Origin: Gnetum montanum
Taxonomy: Eukaryota > Streptophyta > Gnetopsida > Gnetales > Gnetaceae
NCBI GenBank assembly: GCA_015680685.1
Contig: MNCI01002682.1
Location: forward strand, 248,352 to 312,351
Length of the DNA: 64,000 nucleotides
Reading direction: 5' to 3'
The notes under the pieces are model-generated. The model made no database searches and was not told where the DNA came from. It saw only the letters and a program-made list of their open reading frames with translations. Positions 42,437 through 55,391 of the stretch are shown here, piece by piece. Made by a program: the position numbers and the translations under genes. Position 1 is the stretch's first letter. Each line of letters opens with the position of its first letter.

Positions 42437-44090
42437 TATAGCAATGCTAATGCTAAGGCTGCAGCAACAGCTCAATGTGGATATAATACTGAATGTGAAT
42501 GACGACGAAAAGTCACAAATCATAGAAACTGAAATGAACTGTGAACTGGATCAAATTTCCGCCATTGTCGCAATCTTCACGGGAAGTGTCTGTGAGAAAG
42601 CGTAAGCGTGGCATTGAATCTGCTGTTGCTCGTGCTGGTGCTTGGATAATTGAGATTTCGGCAGCGTAGTTGCCCTTAAACACACTTGCACGCTCTCCCA
42701 TTCCGAATCCGGTTTTGAGATTCCAAGATCTCGCTCCATCTCAATGTCCTGTTTCAATATTGCTATTGATGTTCTGTTCTGTTTTTGCCGGCAGCTTCAA
42801 TGGTAAGGTTTTCGAAGTTCCCAGATAACTGGACAAACCCAATCCGACACAGATTTTGTGGGCTCAAGGATGCACAAGCTAGAGGGGTAGGAATTTAACA
42901 CTCGTGAATAATACGCAATTTCATTCAGTCAGCTTTTAAACCTGGTTACCTTTAAAATAGCAATTGGCTTGTGGTATAATTCACTTGATTATAGCATGAA
43001 GCTATGGGGGTTTGTAAGGAAGGAGGAATTTTAATATTGTTGTGATTAACTTGTAATTTTAATTCATCACTTAAACTCTGTTATTTTTGAAAGAGCATAT
43101 GGTTTTTGGTACAATTCACTGGGTTATAATACATGTTAAAGCATTATTATGTTCTGTTTAAGTTGTACTTAAGAATTTGTTATTGTTTTAATTTGTAACA
43201 ATCTTTTTAAAAGGAAGGAATCGATAACATGGTGCTATTGAGTGTTATAAAGAGGTTGTTGGACTGTATAGTTGACATCTCATTTGCATTATCATGAAAA
43301 TATGTTAATTATGATATTATAATCAAAATGATACATCTCTCCATCTTGCATAATATGATCCTGGATGCTCATCGCACAAGATTCAAAGGTGATAACCATG
43401 TTACATTATTGTGAATTTTGGTGATTCAACCACTTGAGGAAAAGTTTGGCACAATCATAGCAACTTGAAAGAAGAAAAAACTAAGACAAACTTGAAGAAG
43501 AACAACTTGCAAAGTAAACAAAATAAATGGAAAAAGGTAAAAGCAAAGGGTAAGGTAGTTATTCTACATGTAAAGTATATTGTAGTAATTAAAGATAGAG
43601 CATTTTCACAAAATGCCTAAACACTTTGCACTTTAGATTTTGAATATAGATTGTGGCATTACTACTAAAATGAGTGCACTCTGTAATATTGGGCTTTTTA
43701 AGAAGTTTGATATTTTTATAAGGGTTGAAACTTGGGAGGAAGAAGATTATGAAAATTTTAAGTTACAAAGTTTTAGTAGAATAAAGGTAGCAAGTGTTAT
43801 ATCTCACAAAGAGGGAAGACCATTGGGAAGATTATCTTGTATTTTCAAAAAAAAAAAAAAAAGAGCTTTAAAAGGTAATTAAAGTTGAAAAGATTGTTAA
43901 GTATAAAGAATATATTTGGTTGAAGATTATTAAAGAAAATGTCTTGTATTCTTTGCTTTTTGTTATGCAACATATTATGCAAAGACAAGTTCATTGAAAA
44001 ATTTGCCTTTTTCAATAATTAGGATGAAATATAGTAGAATTTAAATTAAAAAGTAAAGGTTATATATGTGGTGACTTTAATTCACAAATT
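42437..44090 (-). promoter_or_regulatory. Upstream region of beta-amylase (5' UTR and promoter zone)
   Basis: The first 300 bp upstream of the ATG are richer in GC than the flanks and contain overlapping minus frames (42757-42551, 42701-42513) that have no homolog I recognise and probably belong to the leader. No confident TATA box can be assigned. Beyond 42.9 kb the sequence is AT-rich; a 17-A run near 43848 follows a short orphan plus frame (43640-43882) of unknown nature. Confidence 0.45.
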
Positions 44091-46000
44091 GTGTAACACC
44101 ATTTTTACCTAACCTAGGCAAAGAAGGTATTACATTGGTCTAACCCCTCAATCCCTGATCATGGCAAAGATCAACTAACATAAATGAAAAGGAGTTATGC
44201 CAATGAAGCATTGAACAATAAAGCATTACTAGAAACAACACTCATGAGTCATGACCTCACAACAAAAATGAAGATTGATACATAAAAGTTGAAAGCAACA
44301 AGAATGAATGATACAATGTATGCATACATATGCAAAATAAAAGTGAGGTAAAGTAATAACTACATGATATCATCGAGTATAAATGAAAGACAACATGATA
44401 AGCATGATATAACTAAAATATGATAACTAATAATCTAGATAAAGAAACATTATGTACATAAATATATAAAAGCCGCTAATAAACATGATCTATGGAAATG
44501 CATCTAATAACATCAAATAATATCTAGTAGAAGCTACATAAATATAAACCTAGGATTACACACCCCTTAGCAAAATATATCTCAACTAGCATGTATAAAA
44601 AATATCCATAAGCAAGATAAGCATACTAACAATATCCTAACATAGGAATAAATATTAGCATTCTAGAAACTATAAGGATAATGGTAAATCATTTTGTCAT
44701 TCAAGTAGAAGTTTGTTACTATAAATAATAACTTTTAACAGATCTAATGTCTTTTGAATAGATCTAATGTTTTTTTAGTAAATCTAATGTTTTCTAGTAG
44801 ATTTGATATTTTAACTTCCAATAGTTCATTTATAGTTATTGGTCAAGATATGAAAATAATTTATTTTGATAACGTTAATTTTATTAACAAGGTAAGTGCC
44901 TCCTCTCTCTCCTTCCAGTAAATCTTTTCATGGAATATTCGATTTCCTAACTTAGAGGGGATGTTTTTCAAGATTGGTTGTAAGGATGAAAACATGAAAA
45001 GGCATAACCAAAACCATTAGGCCTTTTCTTTTTGTTGATTTGGAGTTTCTTCTNAACTATAAATGGCAGAAAGTAAATCTAGCCTACCACATTCTATCAT
45101 AATAGTGTGTCCAAGTACATAGAGGCCCATAGTTCATACATCTATGAATAATGATCATAGTCATAAATTACAATAAGATCTAAAATAAATATCAAATCTT
45201 CTATATTTAAAAAAACATAAATCATAATCATAAAGCCTCTATGCATGGGGCCCACTAACTCCTCTAGTAACATCATGACTTGAAATATAAGAATAGGTTA
45301 GTATACAGCTGAGTGAGATGCTTGCATCTTTCTTGATGAAACTAAGTGTAAAGGCCATAAATCATGGGCTTGTGCAAGGGGATACTTTGACCTATAATAA
45401 CATCAATCAACATGCAAATCCACACACAAACCAATCAGTAAAATATACATCACATACAAAAATCATAAGCATGAAATAAAAGATAATTCTCACCACTACC
45501 ATTATACAACTAAGGAGACTAACACACAATACGCTTAATGTAAAGTATAAAATAAGTTAAGATGTGTACTTGATCCAAATCCAAATATATAAAACTAAAC
45601 CATGCTTACATGACTTCATTATTGATTTTAGCAATGGTGGAACTTTAACCATGGGTAAATAGCCTTGATGTTAAAGGTATTAAACATCCCTCTTATGAAC
45701 AATGAAGTATTAACCTACTTGTAAGACACTTGATTTGGAAGCTCCAGGCCATGGGTTGATTCTAGTTGGGCAATGCTAAGTTATATAAAGTTTTAATTGG
45801 ACTATATATCTTGGGGTGTACCTATGTTTTACTTATTTTGGGTTCCAACACCGCAAAAATGTCCCTCTAATGTTATAGAGGTATATAAAAACTAGAGAGA
45901 TTAAACATACACACTTTCCTATAGGATGGGGCTTGTAGTAAGAGTTTCATTGATGCATTTACTAGAGGTTAGTTAATAACACTTCAAGATTCCAAAACTC
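44091..46000. other. AT-rich spacer with weak repeat traces
   Basis: TGTAACACC at 44093 resembles the arm ends of the intron-4 palindrome, but no matching far end was found. A 55-bp stretch at 44968-45027 repeats at 51700-51757 (TCAAGATTGGTTGTAAGGAT...), bracketing the L1 element. One undetermined base lies at 45054. Confidence 0.45.
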
Positions 46001-48128
46001 ATTTGTTGATTTCAATTCAAAGGGAAAGGTTAATGACTTCTCTCAATGGTTTGTCAATCTCAAAGGTTTTTGGTGGAGTTTTTGTAATAGAATTCCATTT
46101 TTCTTTTTTTCTTTTTTTTGACAAGGAATGATTTGAAGATGAAAAATATAAACCATAGAGAGTATGGAAAATTTTGAAATTTTTGATTTTGGTTTACCTA
46201 ATGATTTGTGTGAATCCCTATCAAAAGATATTACTACATGATACATATTTCTGCATATTATTGGATTTATTCACCTAAATAAGTGGTTTACACAAGTGAT
46301 TCAAGTTATCCTTGACTACTATGGAATTAACGTTTTGCATGCTCATTATCTTTTTGAATATTTTTTGCTTATCCAACTAGCAAATTCTAAAATAGTTGAG
46401 AAATCATTAGATCTTCAAGTGTTTATGGATCTACATAATACTTTTATTACCCAGCAATGGAAAGTGCATTTTGATCCATATTCTTCTAATTATTCTAAAA
46501 TTCCTTTCTAGATTGAATTAGAAATCTTTCTCTTATTTTTTAAAGTGTTGAAAGTAAAATTGTTGGTAGCATTGGCACAATATCGAAGATAGAGTCAAAA
46601 ACATTACTAGATGGTGTGTAGCATGCACATTATTTTATAGAAATTGATTTATGACAAAAGAAGACAAAATTAAAACTCAAGGCTAGTACTCAGTATTTTT
46701 CCCAAAAAATTACATATTATAATTTATGAGGATGTTACACCTATTATTGTCATGAAGGCCACCCCAAAGGTATCTCATTCTCTTTCTACTTTTGCTATTG
46801 TTCCAAATGTTTTTTTTTATCTAATAATGCTTTTCACTTATTAGTAATATGGAATGTAAGACAAATGATGAGCTTGAAAAATCAAAGATGGGAGCATCCT
46901 TCCCCACATCTCAATGTTAGTTTTATCATGGAATGTTTTAAACCTTTCTAATAAATCTCATGCAAAGATTGTTGGGGATTATCTTTCAAACTAGCATTTA
47001 TCTTTGGATTTTCTTTTCCTACAAGAAATTAAGATTCTAGCTCATGATATTAGTTTTGTTGGTAAATGTATTTTAAAAAATTGCATTGTTTTTCGGTCTT
47101 GCTATTCGTATTAATAAAAATTAAACCGGAAAACTTTTGAATTCTAGTTTTGATAACCTTGGAAGAGTTATTTGGATTATTTGTCATAGTGAAAAATGTG
47201 ACTTTGGACTATGTAATATTTATGCTCCTACTAATTCAAAAGATCGATAAGAGGTTTGGAAATACCATGTATCTCTAAGTAAAGTTCCTTGGATTATTGG
47301 AGGTAATTTCAATATGGTTGAAAGTCATTTAGATAAACTTGGTGGTCTTCCTCCTAATATATCTTCTCAAGAAAGAGAAGATTGGTGTAATTTTAAAGAA
47401 AAATATTTTCTTTTTGATGTTATCTCTTTATTCTCATCTCATTCGAATGAAAAGCATTTTACTTAGTGTAATTATTAATAAGGAAATGATAAAATTTATT
47501 TTTGACTTGATAGATTTTAAATCTGTAATGTTTCCTTTTGGAAGCCTACAAAGAAAGTTGAAGTGTATAAAGATGTTACTTTGTCACATTGTTTTCCTAT
47601 GACCATTTATCTCTTATATTAATTCTTTATCCTTTCAAAAGCATGAACTTTTTGTATGAATACTAATATGTTTATAGAACCCAATGGAAAAAATATTATG
47701 AAGTCTTTATAGAATATAGGGAAAAAACCTACTAGTGATATTGGTTAGATTGACTGGTGACAATGAACTACTTGTAGAGTCAGAAATTATGCAAGATGAA
47801 TTTGAAACCAATTTGCTAAGTGTAAGCGTTAAGTTGAAGAAGATCTAGTAAAATTTGTAAAGTAAATGCAAACTCTTTTAGACTAAAATCACTTTGATTT
47901 TGAAACTTAAAAAGCCTTGGATAAAGCTCATTATGCTAAACAATGTTAGGATACTTTTGAAGCTAAACGTGCTCTCACTAAAAGTTGTATAGTTTGGCTA
48001 AAAATTGAAGATGAACATTGGAAGGAATTTTTTAAATTTCTAAAAGGAGATGATCAAGTAGGTAAATTAGAATCACTTTATACAAATGATTCCATCATTA
48101 AAGATCTTAAGACTATTAATAATTTTTA

Positions 48129-48760
48129 GTGAATCATTTTTCTTATGATGGTTTTAGCAAGGAATCCTTCCATGCCTCTAGCATGCATATTACTCATCTT
48201 ATAACAGAAGTACATCAAAGTATTCTTGAAGCACAAATTATAGTGAAAGAAATTAGAGTAGTAGTCTTTAGTTTAGTAGATGGTAAAGCTCTAGGTTTTG
48301 ATAGTTTTCCTATTGAATTTTTTAGGAAGCATCAAGACATCATTGGAGATGATCTCTTTTATATTTTTTAAGAAACCATTAAAAAAGTTTTTCTTTGTAA
48401 AAATAGTACTAAATGTGTGAATTGTATTTTTCCTAAGAATGGAGATCTTTAACATATTGGTAATTAGATGTTTATTATTCTTCTTAACAATACTTATAAA
48501 ATTTTAGTAAAATACATAGCTTGCCAAATTCAGAAGGTTATTGAAGATATCATCAAACCTAAGTAAACTAGTTTTGTTAAAGGTAGACATATCTTAATAA
48601 TGTTATTATAGCTTGGGAGAAAATGTAGTGGGCTTATGATGCTAATCAAGACATTGCTTTTATTAAGTTATATTATGTCAAAACTTATGATAGGATTAAA
48701 TGAAAATTTATTATTTCTCTTCTTTATAAACTAGGATTTAATGATTATTTTATTTTACTT
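48129..48760 (+). pseudogene. L1 reverse transcriptase remnant
   Basis: The open frame 48129-48371 carries EIRVVVFSLVDGKALGFDSF and FRKHQDIIGDDLF, conserved at the start of the L1 RT. Past several stops the fragments INNTYKILVKYIA-like, FVKGRHI and YDRIK follow in the usual order (RT blocks up to the first catalytic region). The YADD-type motif was not located. Confidence 0.75.
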
Positions 48761-49209
48761 ATCCATACCCTTCTCACTAATGCTAATGCTTAAGTTGGTT
48801 CTAATTTTGGATTAAGCTCCTCTATTTCTATTCAATAGTTAGTTTGTCAAGATTGTTCTCTAACTTCATAACTTTTTACTATTACTGTAGATTTTCTTGC
48901 ACATAATATACATTATGATATACTAAGGAATTTCATTAAGAGAATTTCTATTGATGATAAAGATGCACAATTACTTAACATACACTTTTTTTACGATCAA
49001 CAATTCTCTGTAGCATATTAATACTCTTTTACCTAGAGTGAAGGATGACTTCATGTTATTTGGCTCTTAGATTAATTAGCAAAAATCTACTATTTATTGT
49101 AATGGCAATATTGATAAGTGGGTTACTCTCAAGCCTTGAAAAATCTTGAAAAAATATTTTGTCTTCAGAATTTTAGGAATATCTTTCTTTTGAGCCTAAT
49201 CTTACTATT

Positions 49210-49740
49210 TTGTGGAATTATGTGGTTAATAAAATTGAAAATAAGCTTGATAAATGGAAAGAAAAAAACCTCACCCTTACTGGAAAAGTTTTAGTTATTA
49301 AGCAAATGCTTCAATCAACTCATGTTTATTACTCTAGTTGTTGGGCTCCTTCTAAAACTTCTCATGAAAAAATTGATCATATTATAAATCACTTCCTTTG
49401 GTCTACTAAGCAACATAGAAAAGGTTTTTCTAAAGTTTATTAGAATATTTACACTATTAGCAAGATAGATGGAGGACTTGGCCTTATTAATTATTATAAC
49501 CAAGGTATTTCTCTTGAAGTAAAATTGATTACAAAGTGCATTAACGGAGATAACATTTGGATGCTACTTTTAAGAAATAGACTTATGTAAGGAAAACCTA
49601 TAAATGATAATGGTTTCTCTTCTAATAACTTTCTTCATTGTCTTCTTTTTCCTTAGGTCATTTCCATTCTTGGTTCTCTAATTCTTAAAAAAAAATTGGA
49701 AGACATGATGCAAGCTTAATAAATATTGGAACCACAATTA
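49210..49740 (+). pseudogene. L1 post-RT segment
   Basis: MWNYVVNKIENKLDKWKEKN, LTLTGKVLVIKQML, VYYSSCWAPSK and INHFLWS match the conserved region after the RT in plant L1 proteins. A stop at 49441 is followed by more of the same frame, including KIDGGLGLINYYNQ. Confidence 0.75.
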
Positions 49741-49747
49741 TATTTAA

Positions 49748-50614
49748 TGAGTGAAGAGATACCCCTACACCCACCCATACGAATCACAAGCATTCACGCA
49801 CGATTCGGTCAAATCTATGGATGGGACTAGTCGTGGCATCTAGATCATTATGCCCTAATCACAGTTTGTTGTCTTCCCACTTGGACTAGTGGTCTCTTTA
49901 TCATGTATGGTTTAGTCTAGAGTGAGGCATGTGATTCTTAATGTTGTTCGATCATAAGCTACTCCTAATGATAATAAAGACATTACTTGTTTAATCTAAT
50001 TAACAATGAAAAGTAAAATCTAATCTATCCTATGGGTAATGAGTGTCCATTCCCAGCTTACTATACACATCTTAAACCCATGTATCCACTACTTTGATTA
50101 CCAAGCGCTATGCTACTAGACAAACCAAACAATAACGTTGCTAGGGTTACCAAGCGAATATGTGTTTATGCTCGAAATTGGTCGTGCTCATTCCGCCAAT
50201 TCTGTAATATGCATGGAAATGTAAATATTAACTAAGTACATGAAAAGTAAATTACATGGAAAGTAAATATAATCTAATTCAAAGTACTACAATGAATAAG
50301 AATCAATCTTGATCTTATTGCTGTTCATGGAATGTGTCCAGGTACATTGCCACTCAAATAAGATGTCGTACAACTAACTTAGATCCACACTGCGGGCACT
50401 CACTGACTATTCTCTAAGACTATGAAATAAAATTGCAAGAGTTTGGCTACTTTATTAACATAACTTATGCCCAAGTGTTACATTTATAGGCTGGCACACA
50501 TTTTACGATATAAGATATTTGACATCACTTCTTGGGACCTGATATCACGTATCTGATATCATGTATCCGATATCATGTATCCGATATTGAAGTTAGGGAA
50601 AATGCAATTCATCA
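49748..50614 (-). repeat. Solo LTR of the gypsy A/B/E family inside the L1
   Basis: 867 bp, TGAGTGAAGAG...ATTCATCA. It shares ACCCCTACAC, TTGTCTTCCCAC, TGGACTAGT and GTATGGTTTAGTC with the element A LTRs. GATATC occurs at 50541, 50555 and 50569 and GATATT at 50583, exactly 14 bp apart. The ATTTATA box lies near 50482. No interior, primer site or second LTR flanks it and no clear target duplication was seen. Confidence 0.8.
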
Positions 50615-51043
50615 ACATTACAATTTTAGAAGATATGCTTAAGCAAATTAGCCCATGTTGGCTTCATTTTAATGAAGGGGCTTGGTTACTAATGCATCTC
50701 AATTGTGTACCACTTGGAGTAGATTTGATATCATTACAGTTTCTTGTCTACGTATGCATGATAGATGGATTATTTGGAATGAAGCTTCTAGACTTTATGG
50801 TTTAAACTGAAAGAGGAAAAAAATTTAAAAATTTAATTTGTAATCTTGAGAATTAATTTAATGTTGATAACAATTTGCATCAAGATTTTCTAGATAATTT
50901 TTCAAAGAATAGAATATATGTTTTTCCTTTTAATTCAAAAGTTGCTTATGAGATTATTACAAAGAATGATTTTATTTTTAAAAAATTCAATAAGGCTTAG
51001 AAAATGTAATTATCATTATACTTTTGGATGAAAAAAATAAAAG

Positions 51044-51358
51044 ATGTTTAAAGAGCTCCTACATTTCCTAAAATTCATATTTTTTTATGGTGCCTTATTC
51101 ATCAAGATCTTCTTATCCACACTCATATGGAAAATGTTTCTCCTCAATTCCCTCTTTGTAGAAGTGAAGACTCATTTTCTCATGTGTTTTTTTAGTGTCA
51201 TATTGCTCAAAATTCTTGGAAATGAATATCCAAAATTTGTAACAACTTTCAACCAAGCATCAACGAAGTCATTCTTGGTGATCAGCTTGTTTTATCTACT
51301 TCATGTCTTTGCATTTGGAATTGTCTTCGGCTACTTATTCTCTACTCTATTTGGATGA
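51044..51358 (+). pseudogene. L1 C-terminal zinc-finger segment
   Basis: The frame-shifted text (about 51.05-51.36 kb) reads KIHIFLWCLIHQDLL and LCRSEDSFSHVFF, matching the zf-RVT domain at the end of plant L1 proteins. The longest open frame here is in a different frame, so there is an indel. Confidence 0.6.
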
Positions 51359-52156
51359 TTTGATGTGCAATTATTTTCCAGTAGTAAGAGCATAACTATG
51401 ACCTTTCTTCAAGTGTTAAATACCATATTCTCAAAGATGTCACTTTTTAGGTACAACTTCAAGCAAAAAGCTCCTAGTGAAAGCTAAACAATTAATTTGT
51501 TTTCTAGAGTATTAACTGATTTCTATTGTGAATGCTCAAGGATGTGAAGATTTTAAATTTTTTCATAATTTGTTCTTCATCTCTTATTGATGTATTCTTT
51601 TTTCTTGTTCTTTATAAGAAATCCTTTAGTATGAAGTGAAAAACTGTGAGGACGCTTCTTAATAAGGGCAAGACCTTATCATTTTCCTACCTCATATTTT
51701 CAAGATTGGTTGTAAGGATTAAAACCTACAAAGGCATCTCCAAAACTATTGGGCTTTTTTTATAAACTCATATCTTCGATGATATGATGTACTTTGAATT
51801 TTTTTAATATTATTTTTTATTTTTTTGGGGTCATGCCCTCCAACTTAGCATTACCCACCAAAATCAAATCCATAACTTGGAGTTTTTAATGCAAGAGTCT
51901 TACCATTAGGCCAATACCTTATTGTTATATTGATGCAAAAGCATACTATTAAATAATTGATACAAGTGACTTCATATTATGCTTTTGCAACACATTATTT
52001 AGATTTCAAGTGAAACTTTAATTACTAGGTAATCCAAAATTTAAATAAATACATGTTATGATATAAATTAATAATCAATGACTCGTATACATTATTACAA
52101 AGAATAAAATCAAGCATCTTATTTGTAATAACATCACTAAAACAAGGTATGACATA

Positions 52157-53068
52157 TGATGAGTAACAAGTATGTCCTACTCCCAACCATATGATCTACC
52201 AGCATTATATTAGATCATATTGTAATCCATAGATGGAGCTAGTGAAGTATCTAGATAGTTAAACATGAGCTCACATGTCGTTATTTCTTACATATATTTT
52301 TAGTAGTTTTTAATGCATATGGTTAAGTATAGGTGAGACACAAGATGATTGATGTTGTTTATCTCTTAATAAAACCAAGTAAAAATATAAAAATTAAGTA
52401 ATTAATATAATAAATAGTAAAGTAAATTCTAAGCTAGCCTAAAGTAATAAGTGTTTAATTCCTAGCTTGTAGTACATATTTCGAACTTACATATCCACTA
52501 TTGGAATTACTATGTGTAATGCTACTAGGCAAGCTAAGTAATAACACTATTAAGATTACCAAGAGAATACATGTTTATGCTTGAAACTCATTGCATTTGT
52601 TCACCCAATAATTAATGTACATAAAAATATAAACATTAAGCTAATTTCATAGAAATTAAATGATAATGACACTAAATTTAAACTAACTTAAAGTATTGTA
52701 ATGAATGCGAATCAATCTCAATCTTATTTCCATTCATGAATTACATCCAGGTATAATCCACTTAAATAAAATATTGTATAATCAACTCATGTTCACATTG
52801 TGGGTACTTATTGACTAGTATAGGAATTGAAAAATGAAACTATAAGAGTTTGGTCATGCTATGATGGAATGATGTTATAAATAAGGTAGATGGACCATAT
52901 TTATAGACATTTATTATAGTTGCAACATCATATTTAGCCAATGATGCAGTTTTGAAGTTATCTAACTTATTTTTCATTAATCCTAAGATAAGGGCTATGC
53001 TAATGTTTCCTAATGAAACATTAGCTTAACCTTAAGCTTTCTAGCATATGATGTATGATGATTCATCA
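52157..53068 (-). repeat. Old LTR (element D) of the same family
   Basis: 912 bp, TGATGAGTAAC...GATTCATCA, followed at once by TACCCCCAAG, the complement of a polypurine tract as in element A. It is therefore the 3' LTR of a minus-strand element whose interior should start at 53069. It is more diverged than A, with the GATATC motifs lost. The other LTR is not found before element E. Confidence 0.7.
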
Positions 53069-53760
53069 TACCCCCAAGAATTATCAAAAACTCATCTTTA
53101 AGTTGTACAAAATGGACAAAGTCTAATTATAAAAACTATAAGATGAAGAGGACTAGATAGATTGACATTATAAGAACTTTGTCACATTACAAAATTTATT
53201 CAAGTGATTGTTACAAAAATTTTATAAAAATTTAAATATACATAAAATATTAATAAAACTACAAGAGATCTTCAAAAATCCATTGACATCGAATCTTCAT
53301 GTAGTTTGAGGCAGTGGTGGTTCTTCTCTTGTGGCTCTTCTATCAACTCCTATTCTTTCATGTGAAATTTCTAAAGGATGGATCAAAATATTTCATCATT
53401 AATTCATAAATATTTAGGTAGCGAACATGTGATGTTCAATCTTTAATTCTTTTATATACTAATTGTCCATGGTTATGTCCTTCTCTTCACCTCTTCTCGC
53501 TACCTTACAAAAGATCTCTTACCTATGAAACTCTTTTTGTTAGTATTTATAGTCATCAAAGGTCAATGCTAATTTTGGCAATTTTTCCTTAGTGTTCAAA
53601 GCCTTTTCAAATTCTTAATTAGATTAAAATTTTAAAAAATTGATTTTCAAGCTTAAGATGATTCTGAAATTGCATTTCCAAGTCCTAAGGCAACTAAAAT
53701 ATCAAATTATTAATTAATTTTAGTCCATTTTTTCATTAATTACCTTTCTTCATCATCATC
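53069..53760. other. Probable element D interior remnant, non-coding
   Basis: AT-rich, starting with the polypurine tract of LTR D. No gag or pol motif is recognised. Confidence 0.4.
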
Positions 53761-53762
53761 CT

Positions 53763-54568
53763 AGCCTTTTTTTTTAACAAAATGGCATCAACTACATGAG
53801 TTCTTTCCCATCATTTTTTTATGAAGAGTTACATTTTTTTTATTTATAGTTTCTTTAAATTATCTTTGATTTTTCCCATGTCTTCTTTGATCTTCCTTTT
53901 GGTGGCTTTCTTGGAACAATGATGTAGCAATCTTTGTTTATAGGATCATTTTCTAATCTTCTTTATACATGTCCAAACCATCTAAGCCACCATTTTTGTA
54001 GCTTATCTAAAATAGAAGCCACTTCAAGTCTTTCTCTAATATATGTATTATGCAGTTTATCTCTTTTGGTAACATTCAATATATATCGAAGCATTTCTAT
54101 TTCTACCATACTAATTTGTTATTCATGCCTCTTTTGTACTACTCAACATTTAACACCATATAAGATAGTAGGTCTAATTGTTGTCCTGTAAAATTTCTTC
54201 TTCAATATTGTGAGTATTCTTTTATCACATAGAGCACGACTAGTTTGTTTTCATTTTAACCATTTTGCCTCAATTATATTTCTTATATTTTTATTAATTT
54301 TACCGTTTGACTAGAGGATTGATCCTAAGTAGTGTAATTGTTTGTAGTAAGGGATTTTTTTTACCTTGACTTGTCATTTTTATTTCATCACTATTTATGT
54401 TGTTATGAAAATTGCATTCAATATATTTTGTCTTACTTTTGCTAAGTTGTAAGCCTTTTGATTCTACACCATGTCTTCTCTCTCTGGAAAAGAGAAAAAA
54501 ATGGTTAAGTCTTTTTAATGTTAATATAATCAACGTACTAAATTTTAACATAATGTCATTCACACTTA
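53763..54568 (-). mobile_element. RTE-type LINE fragment
   Basis: On the minus strand, in order: GLQLSKSKTKYIECNFHN, LCDKRILTILKKKFYRTT, IRPTILYGVKCW, MVEIEMLRYI and WWLRWFGHVQRR, the signature C-terminal half of RTE-clade LINE polymerase proteins. The 3' end carries CATGTAGTTGATGCCATTTT, the family tail. Frame shifts are present, and the 5' part (endonuclease and most of the RT) is missing. Confidence 0.8.
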
Positions 54569-55391
54569 CCATATGACATGAAAAGCTTGGAACTCGTCAC
54601 TTCCTTAATCCACTTGCAAACATTTGCATCAGTCAAAACTAGTTTGCTCTTTGGTGAAGTGACATCCGCTAGAGGTGGAGAAGGAATCTTAAACTCTAAT
54701 AATCGATATCTTTTTCTATCCCCACCATATTATTCTTCTTGATTTGTTTCATAGAGGTTTAAGTTGAAGAGTTTAGAAAAAGACATACTTTCATCATCCT
54801 TTGCATTTTTCTCTAATAAAAAAAAAGTCATGTAATAAATCTTTTTCCTCTTTATTCATACCTTACTTTTGGCCTTCAAGAATTGAAGGAAGGCTAGAAC
54901 GTAGCCTCTTTGCTTCACATTCCAACACTATTCTATCTCAAGCAGCTTTTGCAATAAAAAATAGCTAATTGTTACACTTAGCTAAAAAATAATAACAAAA
55001 ACACAAAAACACATAACAATACTTACTTATTTGTATCTCTAATTGCTTATGGGAGAATTTTACTTTTGATGTCTTGGAGGAGATTTCCTTCTCATAAAGT
55101 GGTTTTTTCTTTATTGATGCATGTTCCTTTTCCATAGTTTTAAAGGTGCTCTTTAAAATCACCTCCTTACCTACTTCTATGTCATCACTTTTTTTTTCTT
55201 TCCAGAGTTTCTCAATGCTATTAAACACTAAAGACCCAACCTCTTATCTAGTCTTTGACATTGACATCAAAGGACTACCACCTCTAATGTTATAGGCTAA
55301 CATAACACTTTCAAAATGTTGGCATAATGGGGGCTTGAAGTCTACTTCTAAAGTAATGTTATCTTGCTTCTTTCCTCCATAGGTACATTAT
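54569..55391 (-). pseudogene. Decayed multi-exon fragment of an unrecognised gene
   Basis: Minus-strand segments read like exons separated by short introns with GT-AG borders. Segment 1 (55391 to about 55023) has LEVDFKPPLCQHFESVMLAY and FKTMEKEHASIKKKPLYEKE and ends at GTAAGTATTG. Segment 2 (about 54952-54872) follows TTGCAAAAG and reads DRIVLECEAKRLRSSLPSIL, then GTAAGG. Segment 3 (about 54814-54570) follows TTTTTATTAG and reads FKIPSPPLADVTSPKSKLVL and VCKWIKEVTSSKLF, then GTAAGTG. Each segment has one in-frame stop. I do not recognise the protein. Retained introns argue against a processed copy. Element E cuts its upstream end at 55391. Confidence 0.5.

Larger units (their letters stand above)
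46030..51760 (+). mobile_element. Decayed L1-type LINE, interrupted by a solo LTR
   Basis: In order: a possible ORF1 zone with VEKSLDLQVFMDLHNTF and PFWIELEIF-like text (46.0-46.9 kb); endonuclease traces FLQEIKI, NIYAPTNSKDR and PWIIGGNFNMVESHLDK (46.93-47.35 kb); RT traces VVVFSLVDGKALGFDSFPIE and TSFVKGRHILI (48.2-48.7 kb); post-RT LDKWKEKNLTLTGKVLVIKQ (49.2-49.45 kb); and a zinc-finger-type tail (51.04-51.36 kb). Many stops and frame shifts show it is long dead. The LTR at 49748-50614 sits between the post-RT part and the tail. Confidence 0.8.

Noticed and set aside
42513-42757. Extra upstream coding exon of beta-amylase
   Set aside because: Two overlapping minus frames with no homology I recognise and no clear splice link. 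They are more likely 5' leader sequence.
43640-43882. Processed pseudogene ending in a poly-A run
   Set aside because: The A run at 43848 lies inside the frame rather than after a stop, and no parent protein is recognised.
44093-46000. Third arm copy of the intron-4 palindrome (TGTAACACC start)
   Set aside because: Only the first bases match convincingly; no CCTAAGAGCCA end was found.
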